Positions 28,022 through 36,400 of a stretch of DNA of 64,000 bases are shown here, in pieces. Source of the stretch: Burkholderiales bacterium (GTDB lineage: Bacteria > Pseudomonadota > Gammaproteobacteria > Burkholderiales > Burkholderiaceae_F); the NCBI GenBank assembly GCA_020355165.1, contig CP070661.1, forward strand, positions 2,555,578 to 2,619,577. The letters are read 5' to 3'. The translations under genes and the position numbers were made by a program. The stretch's first letter is position 1. Each line of letters opens with the position of its first letter. The notes beneath the pieces were generated by a model. It had not been told where the DNA came from, made no database searches, and saw only the letters and a program-made list of their open reading frames with translations.

Positions 28022-28174
28022 TCAGCGCAGGCCGCACAGCTGCGCCAGGGCCGCCCAGTCCAGCCGCATGTCGGGATGCAGGTAGCTGACGAAGCCTGCC
28101 GCCAGCACCGCCGCAGCCGCCGCCCAGAGGAGCACGCGGCGCAGTCCCAGCGAACGCCTGCGACCCGCCCTCAT
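28022..28174 (-). CDS. small hypothetical membrane protein (50 aa)
   Basis: The frame starts with ATG two bases after the MFS stop, so it would be translated from the same mRNA. It encodes a basic start (MRAGRRRSLGLRR), one hydrophobic helix (about residues 14-31) and a short tail ending QLCGLR. The basic side should stay in the cytoplasm. I do not recognise a family. The positive-inside pattern and tight spacing support it being real, but it is short enough to be chance. Confidence 0.45.
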   Translation of the reverse strand: MRAGRRRSLGLRRVLLWAAAAAVLAAGFVSYLHPDMRLDWAALAQLCGLR

Positions 28175-28176
28175 CT

Positions 28177-29394
28177 CTAGGCACGCACCGCGTCGTCTGC
28201 TCTGCGGGCGGCCATGGCCCGCTCGTCGATCGGCCAGGACAGCGCCGCCGCTGCGAGCGCCAGCGCAATGCCCAGCCACCACACCAGGTCGTAAGAGCCA
28301 AAGCGCTCGAAGGTCCAGCCGCCCAGCCAGACACCGATGAAGCTGCCGATCTGATGGCCGAGGAAGACCAGCCCGTACAGGGTCGCCGTGTAACGCAGCC
28401 CGTAGATCTGGCCGATCAGCCCGCTGGTGAGCGGCACCGTACCCAGCCACAGCAGTCCGATGCCGGCGGCGAACACGTAGAGCACCAGCGGCGTGAGCGG
28501 GAACAGCAGCAGCAAGGCGATGAATACGGCGCGCAGTGCATAGATCGAGCCGAGCAGGTTCTTCTTGCTGTACCGCCCGCCGAGCCAGCCGCAGCCATAG
28601 GAGCCGACCACGTTGAACAGGCCGATCAGGCCGATCGCCAGTGCGCCGTCGAAGGCGGACAGCCCGCCGTCGACCACGAAGGACGGCAGGTGCAGGGTGA
28701 TGAACGAGACGTGGAAGCCGCAGACGAAGAAGCTCCAGAACAGGAAGTGGTAGGAGCGATGGCCGAGCGCCTGGCGGAAGGCCGCCGACAACGACTGGTG
28801 CAGCTGGTCCGCGCCAGCCGCGGCCCGGCCCTGCAGGAGCAAGGCCAGCGGCATGCCGAAGCTCGCCGCCACCGACAGCAGCAGCAGCGCCGTGTGCCAG
28901 TCGAACTGCGCGATCAGTTGCTGGGCAAACGGCACCATCAGGAACTGGCCGGCCGAGCCGCCGGCACTTGCCATGCCGAGTGCGAGGCTGCGCCTTTCCG
29001 GTGGCACGGCGCGCGCCACCACGCCGAGGATGACGCCGAAAGTGGTGCCGCCCTGGCCGAGCCCGACCAGCACGCCGGCGGACAGGTAAAGCGTCGCGGC
29101 ACTGTCGGAGTAGCCCATCGACAGCAGGCCGATCGCGTACAGCAGGGCGCCGAGGGCGATCGTCCGCCCGGAGCCGTACTTGTCAGACAGCGCCCCGAAC
29201 AGCGGCGCACCGAGCCCCCAGACCAGATTCTGGATGGCGAAGGCGAGCGAGAAGGTCTCGCGGCTGAACCCCTTGTCGAGGCCCATCGGCTGCATCAGCA
29301 GGCCGAATGTCGCCCGCACGCCCATGGCGATCAGCAGCACCACGATCGACGCCGTGATGACGACGGTGGCGCTGCGCTGTGCGGACGAGGACAT
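28177..29394 (-). CDS. MFS transporter, oxalate/formate or monocarboxylate-type
   Basis: A 405-residue protein with about twelve membrane segments. The first helix is VVITASIVVLLIAMGVRATFG. The loop between helices 2 and 3 has GALSDKYGSGRTI, the MFS motif A. FSRETFSLAFAIQNLVWGLGAP is the pattern of the oxalate/formate antiporter branch. The substrate is not predictable. The ATG at 29394 is preferred to a TTG one codon upstream. No solute-specific enzyme genes are adjacent. Confidence 0.82.
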   Translation of the reverse strand: MSSSAQRSATVVITASIVVLLIAMGVRATFGLLMQPMGLDKGFSRETFSLAFAIQNLVWGLGAPLFGALSDKYGSGRTIALGALLYAIGLLSMGYSDSAATLYLSAGVLVGLGQGGTTFGVILGVVARAVPPERRSLALGMASAGGSAGQFLMVPFAQQLIAQFDWHTALLLLSVAASFGMPLALLLQGRAAAGADQLHQSLSAAFRQALGHRSYHFLFWSFFVCGFHVSFITLHLPSFVVDGGLSAFDGALAIGLIGLFNVVGSYGCGWLGGRYSKKNLLGSIYALRAVFIALLLLFPLTPLVLYVFAAGIGLLWLGTVPLTSGLIGQIYGLRYTATLYGLVFLGHQIGSFIGVWLGGWTFERFGSYDLVWWLGIALALAAAALSWPIDERAMAARRADDAVRA

Positions 29395-29474
29395 CAATGG
29401 GATCGATCGACGAAGCGCGCGATTCTACGGCAGCGCCTGCAGGCGACGAGACGCGAACCGACGAGGCGCGAACT

Positions 29475-29480
29475 TATACT
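29475..29480 (+). promoter_or_regulatory. -10 element of tRNA-Arg
   Basis: TATACT matches the -10 consensus at 5/6 and ends eight bases before the tRNA. No good -35 box is visible at the expected distance. Confidence 0.35.
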
Positions 29481-29488
29481 CCGGCGCA

Positions 29489-29560
29489 CTCCCCGTAGTT
29501 CAATGGATAGAACGGGCGCCTCCTAAGCGCCAGATCTGGGTTCGATTCCCGGCGGGGGGA
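29489..29560 (+). tRNA. tRNA-Arg (anticodon CCU)
   Basis: The cloverleaf folds completely. The acceptor stem is 29489-29495 with 29553-29559 (one G-U pair), the D-stem GTTC/GAAC is within 29498-29513, and the anticodon stem GGCGC/GCGCC encloses the loop CTCCTAA with anticodon CCT at 29522-29524. The T-arm is CTGGG/CCCGG around TTCGATT, and the discriminator A is at 29560. The 3' CCA is not encoded (CGC follows), so it must be added by nucleotidyltransferase. The anticodon reads the AGG codon, rare in such genomes. No integrase lies beside it. Confidence 0.95.
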
Positions 29561-29608
29561 CGCTTTCGCGAGAGCAAGACGCACCTGCGTGCGTCTTGCG
29601 CGAAAGCG
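29561..29608. repeat. long two-step hairpin directly after tRNA-Arg
   Basis: An outer 9-bp stem (29561-29569 with 29600-29608) and an inner 11-bp stem (29574-29584 with 29589-29599, loop CTGC) are both perfect, separated by a GAGA bulge. There is no T-run. It may define the tRNA 3' end or halt transcription, and its 3' arm is also the start of the repeat that follows. Confidence 0.7.
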
Positions 29609-29744
29609 CCCGAGCGCCTATGAGCGCGAGGGGCGCGGCCGCCAGGCCGCGAGTTGCCACGAAGTCACACACTCGCGCTGCATCCTTCTTGCGCGAAAGC
29701 GCCCGAGCGCCTGTGAGCGCGAGGGGCGCGGCCGCCAGGCTGCG
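29595..29744. repeat. two-copy direct repeat (57-bp units, 93-bp period)
   Basis: 29595-29651 and 29688-29744 agree at 55 of 57 positions; the differences are A/G and C/T. Each unit contains two potential hairpins: GCGCCC...GGGCGC, and GCGGCC GCCA GGCCGC. The stretch from the tRNA end to the orn stop (29561-29835) has no convincing gene; the open frame on the minus strand that spans it is just this repeat translated. The structure resembles REP-type intergenic elements. Confidence 0.7.
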
Positions 29745-29835
29745 GGCCGCCACCACAAGTCCGGCCCGAAATGCCCGCGCGCGCCACCGGCCCTCATGGG
29801 GACGAGCGAGCCGGCCAAGCCGGCAGCGGCGAAGC

Positions 29836-30414
29836 CTACGGCTGGATGAAGTGCTGCCGGTAATGCCGCATCTCGTCGATCGACTCGTAGATGTCGGCGA
29901 GCGCCTCGTGCCTGCTCTTCTTCTCGAACGAGCGGTAGACGTCCGGCTTCCAGCGCCGCGCCAGCTCCTTCAGCGTGCTGACGTCCAGATTGCGGTAGTG
30001 AAAGAACGCCTCGAGTTGCGGTAGCCACCGCGCCATGAAGCGGCGGTCCTGGCAGATCGAGTTGCCGCACATCGGCGACTTGCCCGCCGGCACCAGGGCC
30101 TGCAGGAAGTCGATCATCTGCTGCTGCACCTGCCCTTCGTCGAGCGAACTCGCCCTCACCCGCTCGGTCAGCCCGGAGCGGCCGTGGGTGGCCGTGTTCC
30201 ACGAATCCATGCCCGCCAGCACCCGATCGCCCTGATGCACGACAAGCACCGGCCCCTCGGCGAGCACCTCGAGCTGGGCATCGGTGACGACCACCGCGAT
30301 CTCCAGCACCCGGTCGGTGTCCGGATTCAGGCCGCTCATCTCCATGTCGACCCAGACGAGGTTGTTCTCGTCGAAGCGCGCGTGGCGGGCGGCTGTGCCT
30401 GGGGCCTGTGACAT
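29836..30414 (-). CDS. orn: oligoribonuclease
   Basis: A 192-residue DEDDh exonuclease that degrades the last short RNA pieces, including pGpG from cyclic di-GMP turnover. Motif ExoI is [12 protein letters not shown], ExoII lies in [11 protein letters not shown], and ExoIII is [11 protein letters not shown]; these supply the acidic and His residues. The [15 protein letters not shown] segment is typical of Orn. It is divergent from the M48 peptidase gene and converges on the repeat region behind tRNA-Arg. Confidence 0.94.
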   Translation of the reverse strand: MSQAPGTAARHARFDENNLVWVDMEMSGLNPDTDRVLEIAVVVTDAQLEVLAEGPVLVVHQGDRVLAGMDSWNTATHGRSGLTERVRASSLDEGQVQQQMIDFLQALVPAGKSPMCGNSICQDRRFMARWLPQLEAFFHYRNLDVSTLKELARRWKPDVYRSFEKKSRHEALADIYESIDEMRHYRQHFIQP

Positions 30415-30506
30415 AATTTTTCCGCTTCCCTAGCGGCCGATTCTCGCACGCATGCCCGGCATGGCCGCCGCCGGGCCGATGCGCTCGCCGTGCCGCCACC
30501 TGCCCG

Positions 30507-31766
30507 ATGGCCACAACGTTCACCGTCCTGTTCGTCTTGTTCCTGCTGCTGATGATCGGGCTCAAGCTCTGGCTCGCGACTCGGCAGATTCGGCACGTCG
30601 CACGTCACGCACTCGACGTGCCGGCGCAGTTCGCCAGCCGCATCAGTCTCGAAGCACACCGCAGGGCCGCCGCCTACACGATCGCCCGCCAGCGTCTGGC
30701 GCTGCTGGAAGCGGCAGTTGGCGTCGTCTTGCTCGTCTCGCTGACGCTGCTCGGCGGCGTGCAGGCGCTCGCCACCATAGTCGGCGAGTGGATGGGCAGC
30801 GGCCTGGCCGCGCAGGTGGCGATCGTCGCCGGCGTTGCCGTCATCCTCGGTGCAGCAGACCTACCCTTCGAGTGGTACCGCCAGTTCCACATCGAGGAGA
30901 AGTTCGGCTTCAATCGGATGACGCCGAGACTGTTCCTCGTCGACCTGCTCAAGTCGGTCCTCGTCGCCGCTGTGCTGGGTCTGCCGCTGCTGGCCCTGGT
31001 GCTGTGGCTGATGGGGGCGGCCGGCGCCTACTGGTGGCTTTACGCCTGGGCGGCGTGGGTCGGCTTCAACGCCGCGGTGCTGGTCCTGTACCCGACCGTC
31101 ATCGCGCCGCTGTTCAACCGCTTCGAGCCGCTCGCCGACAGCGACCTGGCAGCGCGCATCGGTGCGCTGCTCGACCGCACCGGTTTCTCGAGCCGCGGCG
31201 TCTTCGTGATGGACGGCTCGCGACGCTCGGCACACGGCAACGCATACTTCACCGGGCTGGGTCGCGCCAAGCGGATCGTTTTTTTCGATACGTTGCTGCA
31301 ACGGCTGCAGCCGCCGGAGATCGAGGCGGTGCTGGCGCACGAACTCGGCCACTTCAAGCGGCGCCACATCGCCAAACGGCTGGCGTTCTCGTTCATCGCC
31401 AGCCTGGCCTTCCTCGCCGCGCTCGGCTGGCTGGCCGGCGCCGGCTGGTTCTATCAGGGGCTGGGCGTCACGCCGGCGCTCGACGGGACGCACCACGCCG
31501 TAGCGCTGGTGCTGTTCATCCTGGTGGTGCCGGTGTTCACGTTCGTGCTGGCGCCGATCGCCAGCCGCATCTCGCGCCAGCACGAATTCGAGGCGGACGC
31601 CTTTGCGGTGGCGCACACCAGCGGCAGCGACCTGGCCAGCGCGCTGGTCAAGCTGTACGAGGACAACGCCGCCACGCTGACGCCCGACCCGGTGCATTCG
31701 GCCTTCTACGACTCGCACCCGCCGGCGGCGATCCGCATCGCGCGCCTGCAGTCGGGCCTCGCCTGA
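30507..31766 (+). CDS. M48 family metallopeptidase (Ste24/CaaX protease-like)
   Basis: A 419-residue integral-membrane zinc protease. The zinc motif HELGH is at 278-282 and the third ligand Glu362 lies in HEFEADAF. N-terminal helices flank a peptidase_M48 N-terminal region with FEWYRQFHIEEKFGFNRMTPRLF, which is Ste24-like and longer than HtpX. Bacterial members are thought to act in membrane protein quality control; no prenylation is implied. It begins the co-directional run M48-pterin dehydratase-rsgA-DUF2007. Confidence 0.9.
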   Translation: MATTFTVLFVLFLLLMIGLKLWLATRQIRHVARHALDVPAQFASRISLEAHRRAAAYTIARQRLALLEAAVGVVLLVSLTLLGGVQALATIVGEWMGSGLAAQVAIVAGVAVILGAADLPFEWYRQFHIEEKFGFNRMTPRLFLVDLLKSVLVAAVLGLPLLALVLWLMGAAGAYWWLYAWAAWVGFNAAVLVLYPTVIAPLFNRFEPLADSDLAARIGALLDRTGFSSRGVFVMDGSRRSAHGNAYFTGLGRAKRIVFFDTLLQRLQPPEIEAVLAHELGHFKRRHIAKRLAFSFIASLAFLAALGWLAGAGWFYQGLGVTPALDGTHHAVALVLFILVVPVFTFVLAPIASRISRQHEFEADAFAVAHTSGSDLASALVKLYEDNAATLTPDPVHSAFYDSHPPAAIRIARLQSGLA

Positions 31767-31773
31767 GGCACGG

Positions 31774-32130
31774 ATGCGCACGGCCGCCGAACTGCTCGCC
31801 GCGCACTGCCAGCCGCTCGATGAGCAGGCCGCGATGACGACCGAGCAGGTCGAGGCGCAGCTCGCGGCGCTCCCGCAGTGGCGGCTGGTCGACGGCGCGA
31901 TCAGCCGCCGCTACCGCTTCGGCGATTACTTCGAGACGATAGCCTTCGTCAATGCGCTGGCGTGGATGGTCCACCGCGAGGACCACCATCCGGAACTGCG
32001 GATCGGCTACCAGCAATGCGAGGTCAGCTTCAGCACGCACTCGGCGGGCGGCATCTCGGACAACGACTTCATCTGCGCTGCGAAGGCCGACGCGATCTTC
32101 ACGCAGCGCTACGGCAGCGCGACTGAATGA
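31774..32130 (+). CDS. phhB: 4a-hydroxytetrahydrobiopterin dehydratase (pterin-4a-carbinolamine dehydratase)
   Basis: A 118-residue PCD/DCoH protein that regenerates dihydropterin after aromatic amino-acid hydroxylation. The HREDHHPELRIGYQQCEVSF segment holds the catalytic His cluster, and the LPQWRLVDGAISRRYRFGDYFETIAFVNALAWM part forms the helix and strands. Phenylalanine hydroxylase is not in the window, so its use here is open; many bacteria keep the gene for molybdopterin or other pterin repair. It begins seven bases after the protease gene and overlaps rsgA by four. Confidence 0.9.
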   Translation: MRTAAELLAAHCQPLDEQAAMTTEQVEAQLAALPQWRLVDGAISRRYRFGDYFETIAFVNALAWMVHREDHHPELRIGYQQCEVSFSTHSAGGISDNDFICAAKADAIFTQRYGSATE

Positions 32131-33056
32131 TCGAGACGGCCGGCGCGCGCAGCCGCTTCGAGGCGCGCGTGGTCGCCGCCTATGGCCGGCACTTCCTGGT
32201 CGAGGACGACGCCGGCCGGCTGCACCAGGCGCAGCGGCGAGGCAAGCGCGCCGACGTCGTGATCGGCGACCGGGTGCTCTGCCAGCGTGCGGCGGCCGGG
32301 CAGGCGACGATCGAGTCGATCCTGCCGCGCGGCAGCCTGCTGATGCGCGCCGATGTGGCGCGCAGCAAGGCGCTGGCAGCCAACGTCGGGCGTGTGGTCG
32401 TGGTCTACGCGCCGCGGCCGGCTTTCAACGAGCGCTTCGTCTGGCGGGCCCTGCTGGCGGCCGACGCCGCCGGCGTCGCGCCGCTGGTGGTGCTGAACAA
32501 GACCGACCTCGACGAAGACGGCGCAGGCAGCCGGGCGCTGGCACGGCTGGCGGCACTCGGCTACGCGACGCTGGCCGTCTCGGCGAAGGCCGCGCCGGCG
32601 CGCACTCGGGCCGACCTGCGCGCCACGCTCGGCTCGGCGTCCAATCTGATGGTCGGGCAATCGGGAATGGGCAAGTCGACGCTGATCAACCTGCTTGTGC
32701 CGCAGGCCAACGCACGCACGCAGGAGTACTCGACCCGGCTGAACCTCGGCCGGCAGACGACGACCGCCTCGCGGCTGTTCGCGCTCGATGGCGGCGGCGA
32801 CATCATCGACACTCCGGGTTTCCAGGCCTTCGGACTCGCCCATCTCGACCTGCGGCAGCTTGCAGTGGCGATGCCCGAGTTCGTTCCTCACCTCGGGCGG
32901 TGCCGCTTCAACGACTGCCGGCACCTTGCCGAGCCCGGCTGTGCGATCCGGGCGGCAATGACCGCCGGCGCGATCGATCCCGGGCGCTACGCCTTCTACG
33001 CCGACCTCGCCGCCGAGATCGAATCGCTTCGCAGACGCGACCCGGCACTGCCATGA
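32127..33056 (+). CDS. rsgA: small ribosomal subunit biogenesis GTPase RsgA
   Basis: A 309-residue circularly permuted GTPase that assists late 30S maturation. An N-terminal OB-fold leads to G4 (LNKTDLD), then G1 (GQSGMGKST, 177-185) and G3 (DTPGF). The C-terminal zinc site is in CRFNDCRHLAEPGC. The start overlaps the pterin dehydratase stop as ATGA, and its own stop overlaps the next start the same way, so the four genes from 30507 to 33355 look like one coupled operon. Confidence 0.94.
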   Translation: MIETAGARSRFEARVVAAYGRHFLVEDDAGRLHQAQRRGKRADVVIGDRVLCQRAAAGQATIESILPRGSLLMRADVARSKALAANVGRVVVVYAPRPAFNERFVWRALLAADAAGVAPLVVLNKTDLDEDGAGSRALARLAALGYATLAVSAKAAPARTRADLRATLGSASNLMVGQSGMGKSTLINLLVPQANARTQEYSTRLNLGRQTTTASRLFALDGGGDIIDTPGFQAFGLAHLDLRQLAVAMPEFVPHLGRCRFNDCRHLAEPGCAIRAAMTAGAIDPGRYAFYADLAAEIESLRRRDPALP

Positions 33057-33355
33057 AGCTGCTGATGCGTTGCGAGCACGCGATCGCCGCCGCCCACTAC
33101 GCCGGTGTGCTGCGTGCCGCCGGCATCGACTGCGAAGTGCGCAACACCGTGCTTGCCGGCGCGCTCGGCGAGATCCCCTTCCTCGAGTGCGCGCCACAGA
33201 TCTGGATCCGCAATCCGCTCGACGAGACGCGGGCACGCGCGCTGATCGAGCAGCTGCGCACGCAGACGGCCGGCGAACCCTGGACCTGCAGGCAGTGCGG
33301 CGAGGTGCTCGAGCCCCAGTTCGGGCAGTGCTGGAACTGCGGCGCGGCGCGCTGA
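33053..33355 (+). CDS. DUF2007-like protein with C-terminal zinc ribbon
   Basis: A 100-residue protein. The first about 65 residues (MKLLMRCEHAIAAAHYAGVL, then IPFLECAPQIWI) resemble the DUF2007 putative signal-transducing domain. A short zinc ribbon follows with two CxxC knuckles, CRQCG and CWNCG, 13 residues apart. Function is unknown. It overlaps rsgA by four bases (ATGA), so its expression is tied to ribosome assembly genes. It ends eight bases from the converging cobD-like gene. Confidence 0.75.
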   Translation: MKLLMRCEHAIAAAHYAGVLRAAGIDCEVRNTVLAGALGEIPFLECAPQIWIRNPLDETRARALIEQLRTQTAGEPWTCRQCGEVLEPQFGQCWNCGAAR

Positions 33356-33363
33356 GCGAGCCG

Positions 33364-34332
33364 TCAAGCCAGCCAGCCAGCCAGCGAGACCAGTAGCAGC
33401 AGGGCCAGCCACAGCAGCAGAGCGCGCCAGACCAGACCGACGGCCGTGTTCAGCATGGCCGGCGCTGGCTCGGACAGGCCACCGCCCTCGAGCCCTGCCT
33501 CATCGAAGAAGCGCGCCGACTCGGCGCTGCTCAGCACGCGGCTGCCGAGCGCACCGCCGGCGGCGGCGAGGATCACCGTGCGCGAATCGGGCTGCGGCAT
33601 CCCGTCGACGGCCGCCGGCGGACGGCTGACCTTGCGCCAGCAGTACACCGCACCCTCGAAGTCGCCAACGATGGCAAAGCCCAGCGCGGTCATTCGCGCC
33701 GGCAGCCAGTCGATCCAGGCGAAGGCCCGCCGCGCAAACTGGCCGAAGCGGTCCGCCGGCAGGGCGCCGTTGGCCGGCCGGTTCCAGCGTCGCGCCAGGT
33801 ACTCGGCCAGGCGGAACAGGACCGGTCCGAGCGGCCCCGGCAGGAGAACGAACCAGAACAAGACACCGAAGACGTGCTTGTGTGCAAGTTGCAGGCCGTG
33901 TTCGCATGACTGCCTGACGATCTCGTCGGCATCGATCTCGACGGCTGACGGCGCAGAGTCGGCGCCGGCCTTCCACTGCGCCAGTTCGTTGCGCGCCGCC
34001 GGCAGGTCGCCGTTGGCGAGTGCGATCTGGATCTCCGTCAGGCGGTGGCTGAACTGGCGGAAGCCCATCGTGAAGTACAGCACGACGACGTTGACCAGCA
34101 GCGCCAGCCACCACGAGATGCTCAGTGCGAACGCATAGGCCGCACCGGCCAAGACCAGCACACCGCCGACCAGCAGCAACCAGGCGTACATGCCGTGCCG
34201 GCGGCGGCCGGCGTTCATGCCGTCGTGCGTCGCGTCGGCCACCGTCCCGGCCAGCGAATACACCGGATTGCGCAGCGGCAGCGGCCGCAGCTGCTCGAGC
34301 AGCAGTGTCAGAACGAGTGCGATCCAGCCCAC
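33364..34332 (-). CDS. CobD/CbiB-family membrane protein
   Basis: A 322-residue protein with several membrane helices. LLLEQLRPLP near the start and HKHVFGVLFWFVLLPGPLGPVLFRLAEYLARRW in the middle match the CobD/AmpE-like family seen beside rpsP operons in Betaproteobacteria. AFAWIDWLPARMTALGFAIVGDFEGAVYCWR is also typical. True CobD makes adenosylcobinamide, but no other cobalamin genes are here, so the function is uncertain. It follows the Nudix gene by 43 bases. Confidence 0.8.
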   Translation of the reverse strand: MGWIALVLTLLLEQLRPLPLRNPVYSLAGTVADATHDGMNAGRRRHGMYAWLLLVGGVLVLAGAAYAFALSISWWLALLVNVVVLYFTMGFRQFSHRLTEIQIALANGDLPAARNELAQWKAGADSAPSAVEIDADEIVRQSCEHGLQLAHKHVFGVLFWFVLLPGPLGPVLFRLAEYLARRWNRPANGALPADRFGQFARRAFAWIDWLPARMTALGFAIVGDFEGAVYCWRKVSRPPAAVDGMPQPDSRTVILAAAGGALGSRVLSSAESARFFDEAGLEGGGLSEPAPAMLNTAVGLVWRALLLWLALLLLVSLAGWLA

Positions 34333-34375
34333 GGCCTTCAGCCCGGCCCGGCCGGCGAACGGGAGGTGAAGCGCC

Positions 34376-35098
34376 TCATGCCCGCAGCAGGTGGTAGAAG
34401 TTGCGCAGCATCCCGGCCGTCGCGCCCCAGATGAAGTAGCGTCGTCCCGCTTCGTACGCCATCGCGTAGAAGGTTCGCGGCACGCCGTCGAAGTCGATCA
34501 GACGACGCTCGTGGTACGCCGGGTTCATCAGGAAGGCGAGCGGCGGCTCGAATACTTCGTCGACCTCGAAGGTGTCGAGCCGAAGCGCGAAGCCGGGCGC
34601 GACCAGGCCGACGACCGGCGTGACCAGGTAACCGGTCGAGGTCGCGTAGCGCGGCAGGGTGCCGAGCACCTCGACCGACTCGGCGCGCAGCCCGACCTCC
34701 TCCTCGGTCTCGCGCAGCGCGGCGGCAACCGGTGACTGGTCGTCCTGCTCGATGCCGCCGCCCGGGAAGCTGATCTGGCCGGCATGGTCGTGCAGGTGCG
34801 GCGTGCGGCGGGTCAGCAGCACGGTCGGGCCCGATGCATGCATCACCAACGGAATGAGCACCGCAGCCTCGCGCAGCGGCGTGCTCGCCTGCGCGAGGCG
34901 GGCATCGGCGGTGATCTCCGGTTGCCAGGAAGGCGGCAAGGTGAAACGCCGCCGCAGGGACTCGGCGGTCATCCGCTCGGCGGCCACCGGCTCGCCGCGC
35001 GCCTGCAGCGGCGCGAAGGCCGGATCGTGGCCGACGAGCTCGGGGTCGAAGCTCGGCCGCCGCGCTGGTCGCGGCAGCCCCACGGCACGTTCAGTCAT
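34376..35098 (-). CDS. Nudix hydrolase, CoA pyrophosphatase type
   Basis: A 240-residue hydrolase. The Nudix box is seen as GGGIEQDD with ALRETEEEVGL, and it is preceded by HDHAGQISFP, the UPF0035/CoA-pyrophosphatase signature. It probably splits CoA or its oxidised forms into 4'-phosphopantetheine and ADP. The about 60-residue N-terminal extension with RRRFTLPPSWQPEI is normal for proteobacterial homologues. It is downstream of rplS in the same direction. Confidence 0.88.
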   Translation of the reverse strand: MTERAVGLPRPARRPSFDPELVGHDPAFAPLQARGEPVAAERMTAESLRRRFTLPPSWQPEITADARLAQASTPLREAAVLIPLVMHASGPTVLLTRRTPHLHDHAGQISFPGGGIEQDDQSPVAAALRETEEEVGLRAESVEVLGTLPRYATSTGYLVTPVVGLVAPGFALRLDTFEVDEVFEPPLAFLMNPAYHERRLIDFDGVPRTFYAMAYEAGRRYFIWGATAGMLRNFYHLLRA

Positions 35099-35136
35099 GG
35101 CCGCAACGGTGGCGCAAGCGACCCGCGCCGGCGCGC

Positions 35137-35520
35137 TCAGGCGCCCTGGCTGCCGCCCTTGTGCGCCAGCTTCTCCTTGATGCGCGCCGACTTGCCGGAG
35201 CGCTCGCGCAGGTAGTACAGCTTGGCGCGGCGGACATCGCCCTTGCGCTTGACCTCGATCGAGGCGATGGTCGGCGAATACAGCTGGAAGGTCCGCTCCA
35301 CGCCCTCGCCGCTGGAGATCTTGCGCACGATGAACGACGAGTTCAGGCCACGGTTGCGGCGAGCGATCACCACCCCCTCGTAGGCCTGCGTGCGCCGGCG
35401 CGTACCCTCGACGACGTTGACGTTGACCACCACCGTATCGCCGGGGGCGAAGTCGGGGATCGCCTTGCTTTCGGTCAGGCGGGCGATCTCTTCCTTTTCG
35501 AGCTGCTCAATGACGTTCAT
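35137..35520 (-). CDS. rplS: 50S ribosomal protein L19
   Basis: A 127-residue ribosomal protein at the 30S-50S interface. The core [36 protein letters not shown] and the block [17 protein letters not shown] are diagnostic, followed by [20 protein letters not shown]. It is last of the rpsP-rimM-trmD-rplS order found across bacteria. The extra Lys/Gly/Gln tail after KEKLAHK is short and ordinary. Confidence 0.97.
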   Translation of the reverse strand: MNVIEQLEKEEIARLTESKAIPDFAPGDTVVVNVNVVEGTRRRTQAYEGVVIARRNRGLNSSFIVRKISSGEGVERTFQLYSPTIASIEVKRKGDVRRAKLYYLRERSGKSARIKEKLAHKGGSQGA

Positions 35521-35556
35521 CGCGTTTCTCCAGAAACCATCGTGCGACAGCCTGTT

Positions 35557-36384
35557 CTAGGCGGCATGAGTCGCGGTTTTCGCCGCCGCAGAGGATGGAT
35601 TAAAGACCGCCGGCGGGTCGGCCCCGCCGGCACCCTGCGCGATTGCGCGCAGAAACCTTTCGTCGCGCTCGTCCAGGCGGCCCGTTGCGCGCGCCGCGGC
35701 GATCAGGTCGGGCCGCTCGCGCGCCGTCCTGGCCAGTGCCTGCTCGCGCCGCCAGCGCTCGATCTGCGCATGATGGCCGGAAAGCAGCTGCGCCGGCACC
35801 GGATGGCCGCGCCAGAGTTCGGGCCGCGTGAAGTGCGGCGCGTCGAGCAGTCCGCTGGCGAACGACTCGTCGTCCGCCGACTCGATCTTCAGCGCGCCCG
35901 GAAGGTGGCGCACCACCGCGTCGATCACGGCCATCGCCGCGATTTCGCCGCCTGACAGCACGAAGTCGCCGACCGACACCTCCTCGTCGACGCAGGCGTC
36001 GAGGAACCTCTGGTCGATACCCTCGTAGCGGCCACAGACGAGCACCGTCGCCCCGCCAGCCTGCGCCCAGTCACGCACCCGCGCATCGGTCAGCGGCCGG
36101 CCGCCGGTCGACAGGGCCACCACCCTGCCGGCCCCGTGGCCGGCGGCGAGCTGCGCCGCGCGCGCCGCATCGACCGCGGCAGCGAGCGGCTCGGCCATCA
36201 GCACCATGCCGGGTCCGCCGCCGAAGGGGCGGTCGTCGACGGTGCGGTGCCGGTCGCCCGTGAAATCACGCGGATTCCACGTCGCGAGCTGCCACAGCCC
36301 GAGTTCGCGCGCGCGCCGGCTGATGCCGTGGTCGGTGACCGCGGCAAACATCTCCGGAAACAGCGTGACGACGTCGAACCGCAT
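35557..36384 (-). CDS. trmD: tRNA (guanine-N1)-methyltransferase
   Basis: A 275-residue SPOUT methyltransferase that makes m1G37 and prevents frameshifting. The start [13 protein letters not shown] was chosen as the family start; the frame continues upstream inside rimM. The [10 protein letters not shown] loop, [10 protein letters not shown] and [10 protein letters not shown] form the knotted SAM site. The C-terminal region past LDERDERFL extends a little beyond the usual end. It follows rimM by 16 bases. Confidence 0.96.
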   Translation of the reverse strand: MRFDVVTLFPEMFAAVTDHGISRRARELGLWQLATWNPRDFTGDRHRTVDDRPFGGGPGMVLMAEPLAAAVDAARAAQLAAGHGAGRVVALSTGGRPLTDARVRDWAQAGGATVLVCGRYEGIDQRFLDACVDEEVSVGDFVLSGGEIAAMAVIDAVVRHLPGALKIESADDESFASGLLDAPHFTRPELWRGHPVPAQLLSGHHAQIERWRREQALARTARERPDLIAAARATGRLDERDERFLRAIAQGAGGADPPAVFNPSSAAAKTATHAA

Positions 36385-36400
36385 CTGCCCTGCCCGCAAC

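Noticed and set aside
29595..29744. The repeat as a CRISPR array
   Set aside because: There are only two units, they are 57 bases long with internal hairpins, the gap is one sequence, and no cas gene is present.
29523..29756. A 77-codon minus-strand open frame over tRNA-Arg and the repeats
   Set aside because: It runs antisense through the tRNA and translates the direct repeat twice; no ribosome site or family. It is a by-product of the repeat.
29489..29835. An integrated element at tRNA-Arg
   Set aside because: tRNA genes are common attachment sites, but no integrase, no second copy of the tRNA end and no change in composition was found; the repeats do not copy the tRNA sequence.
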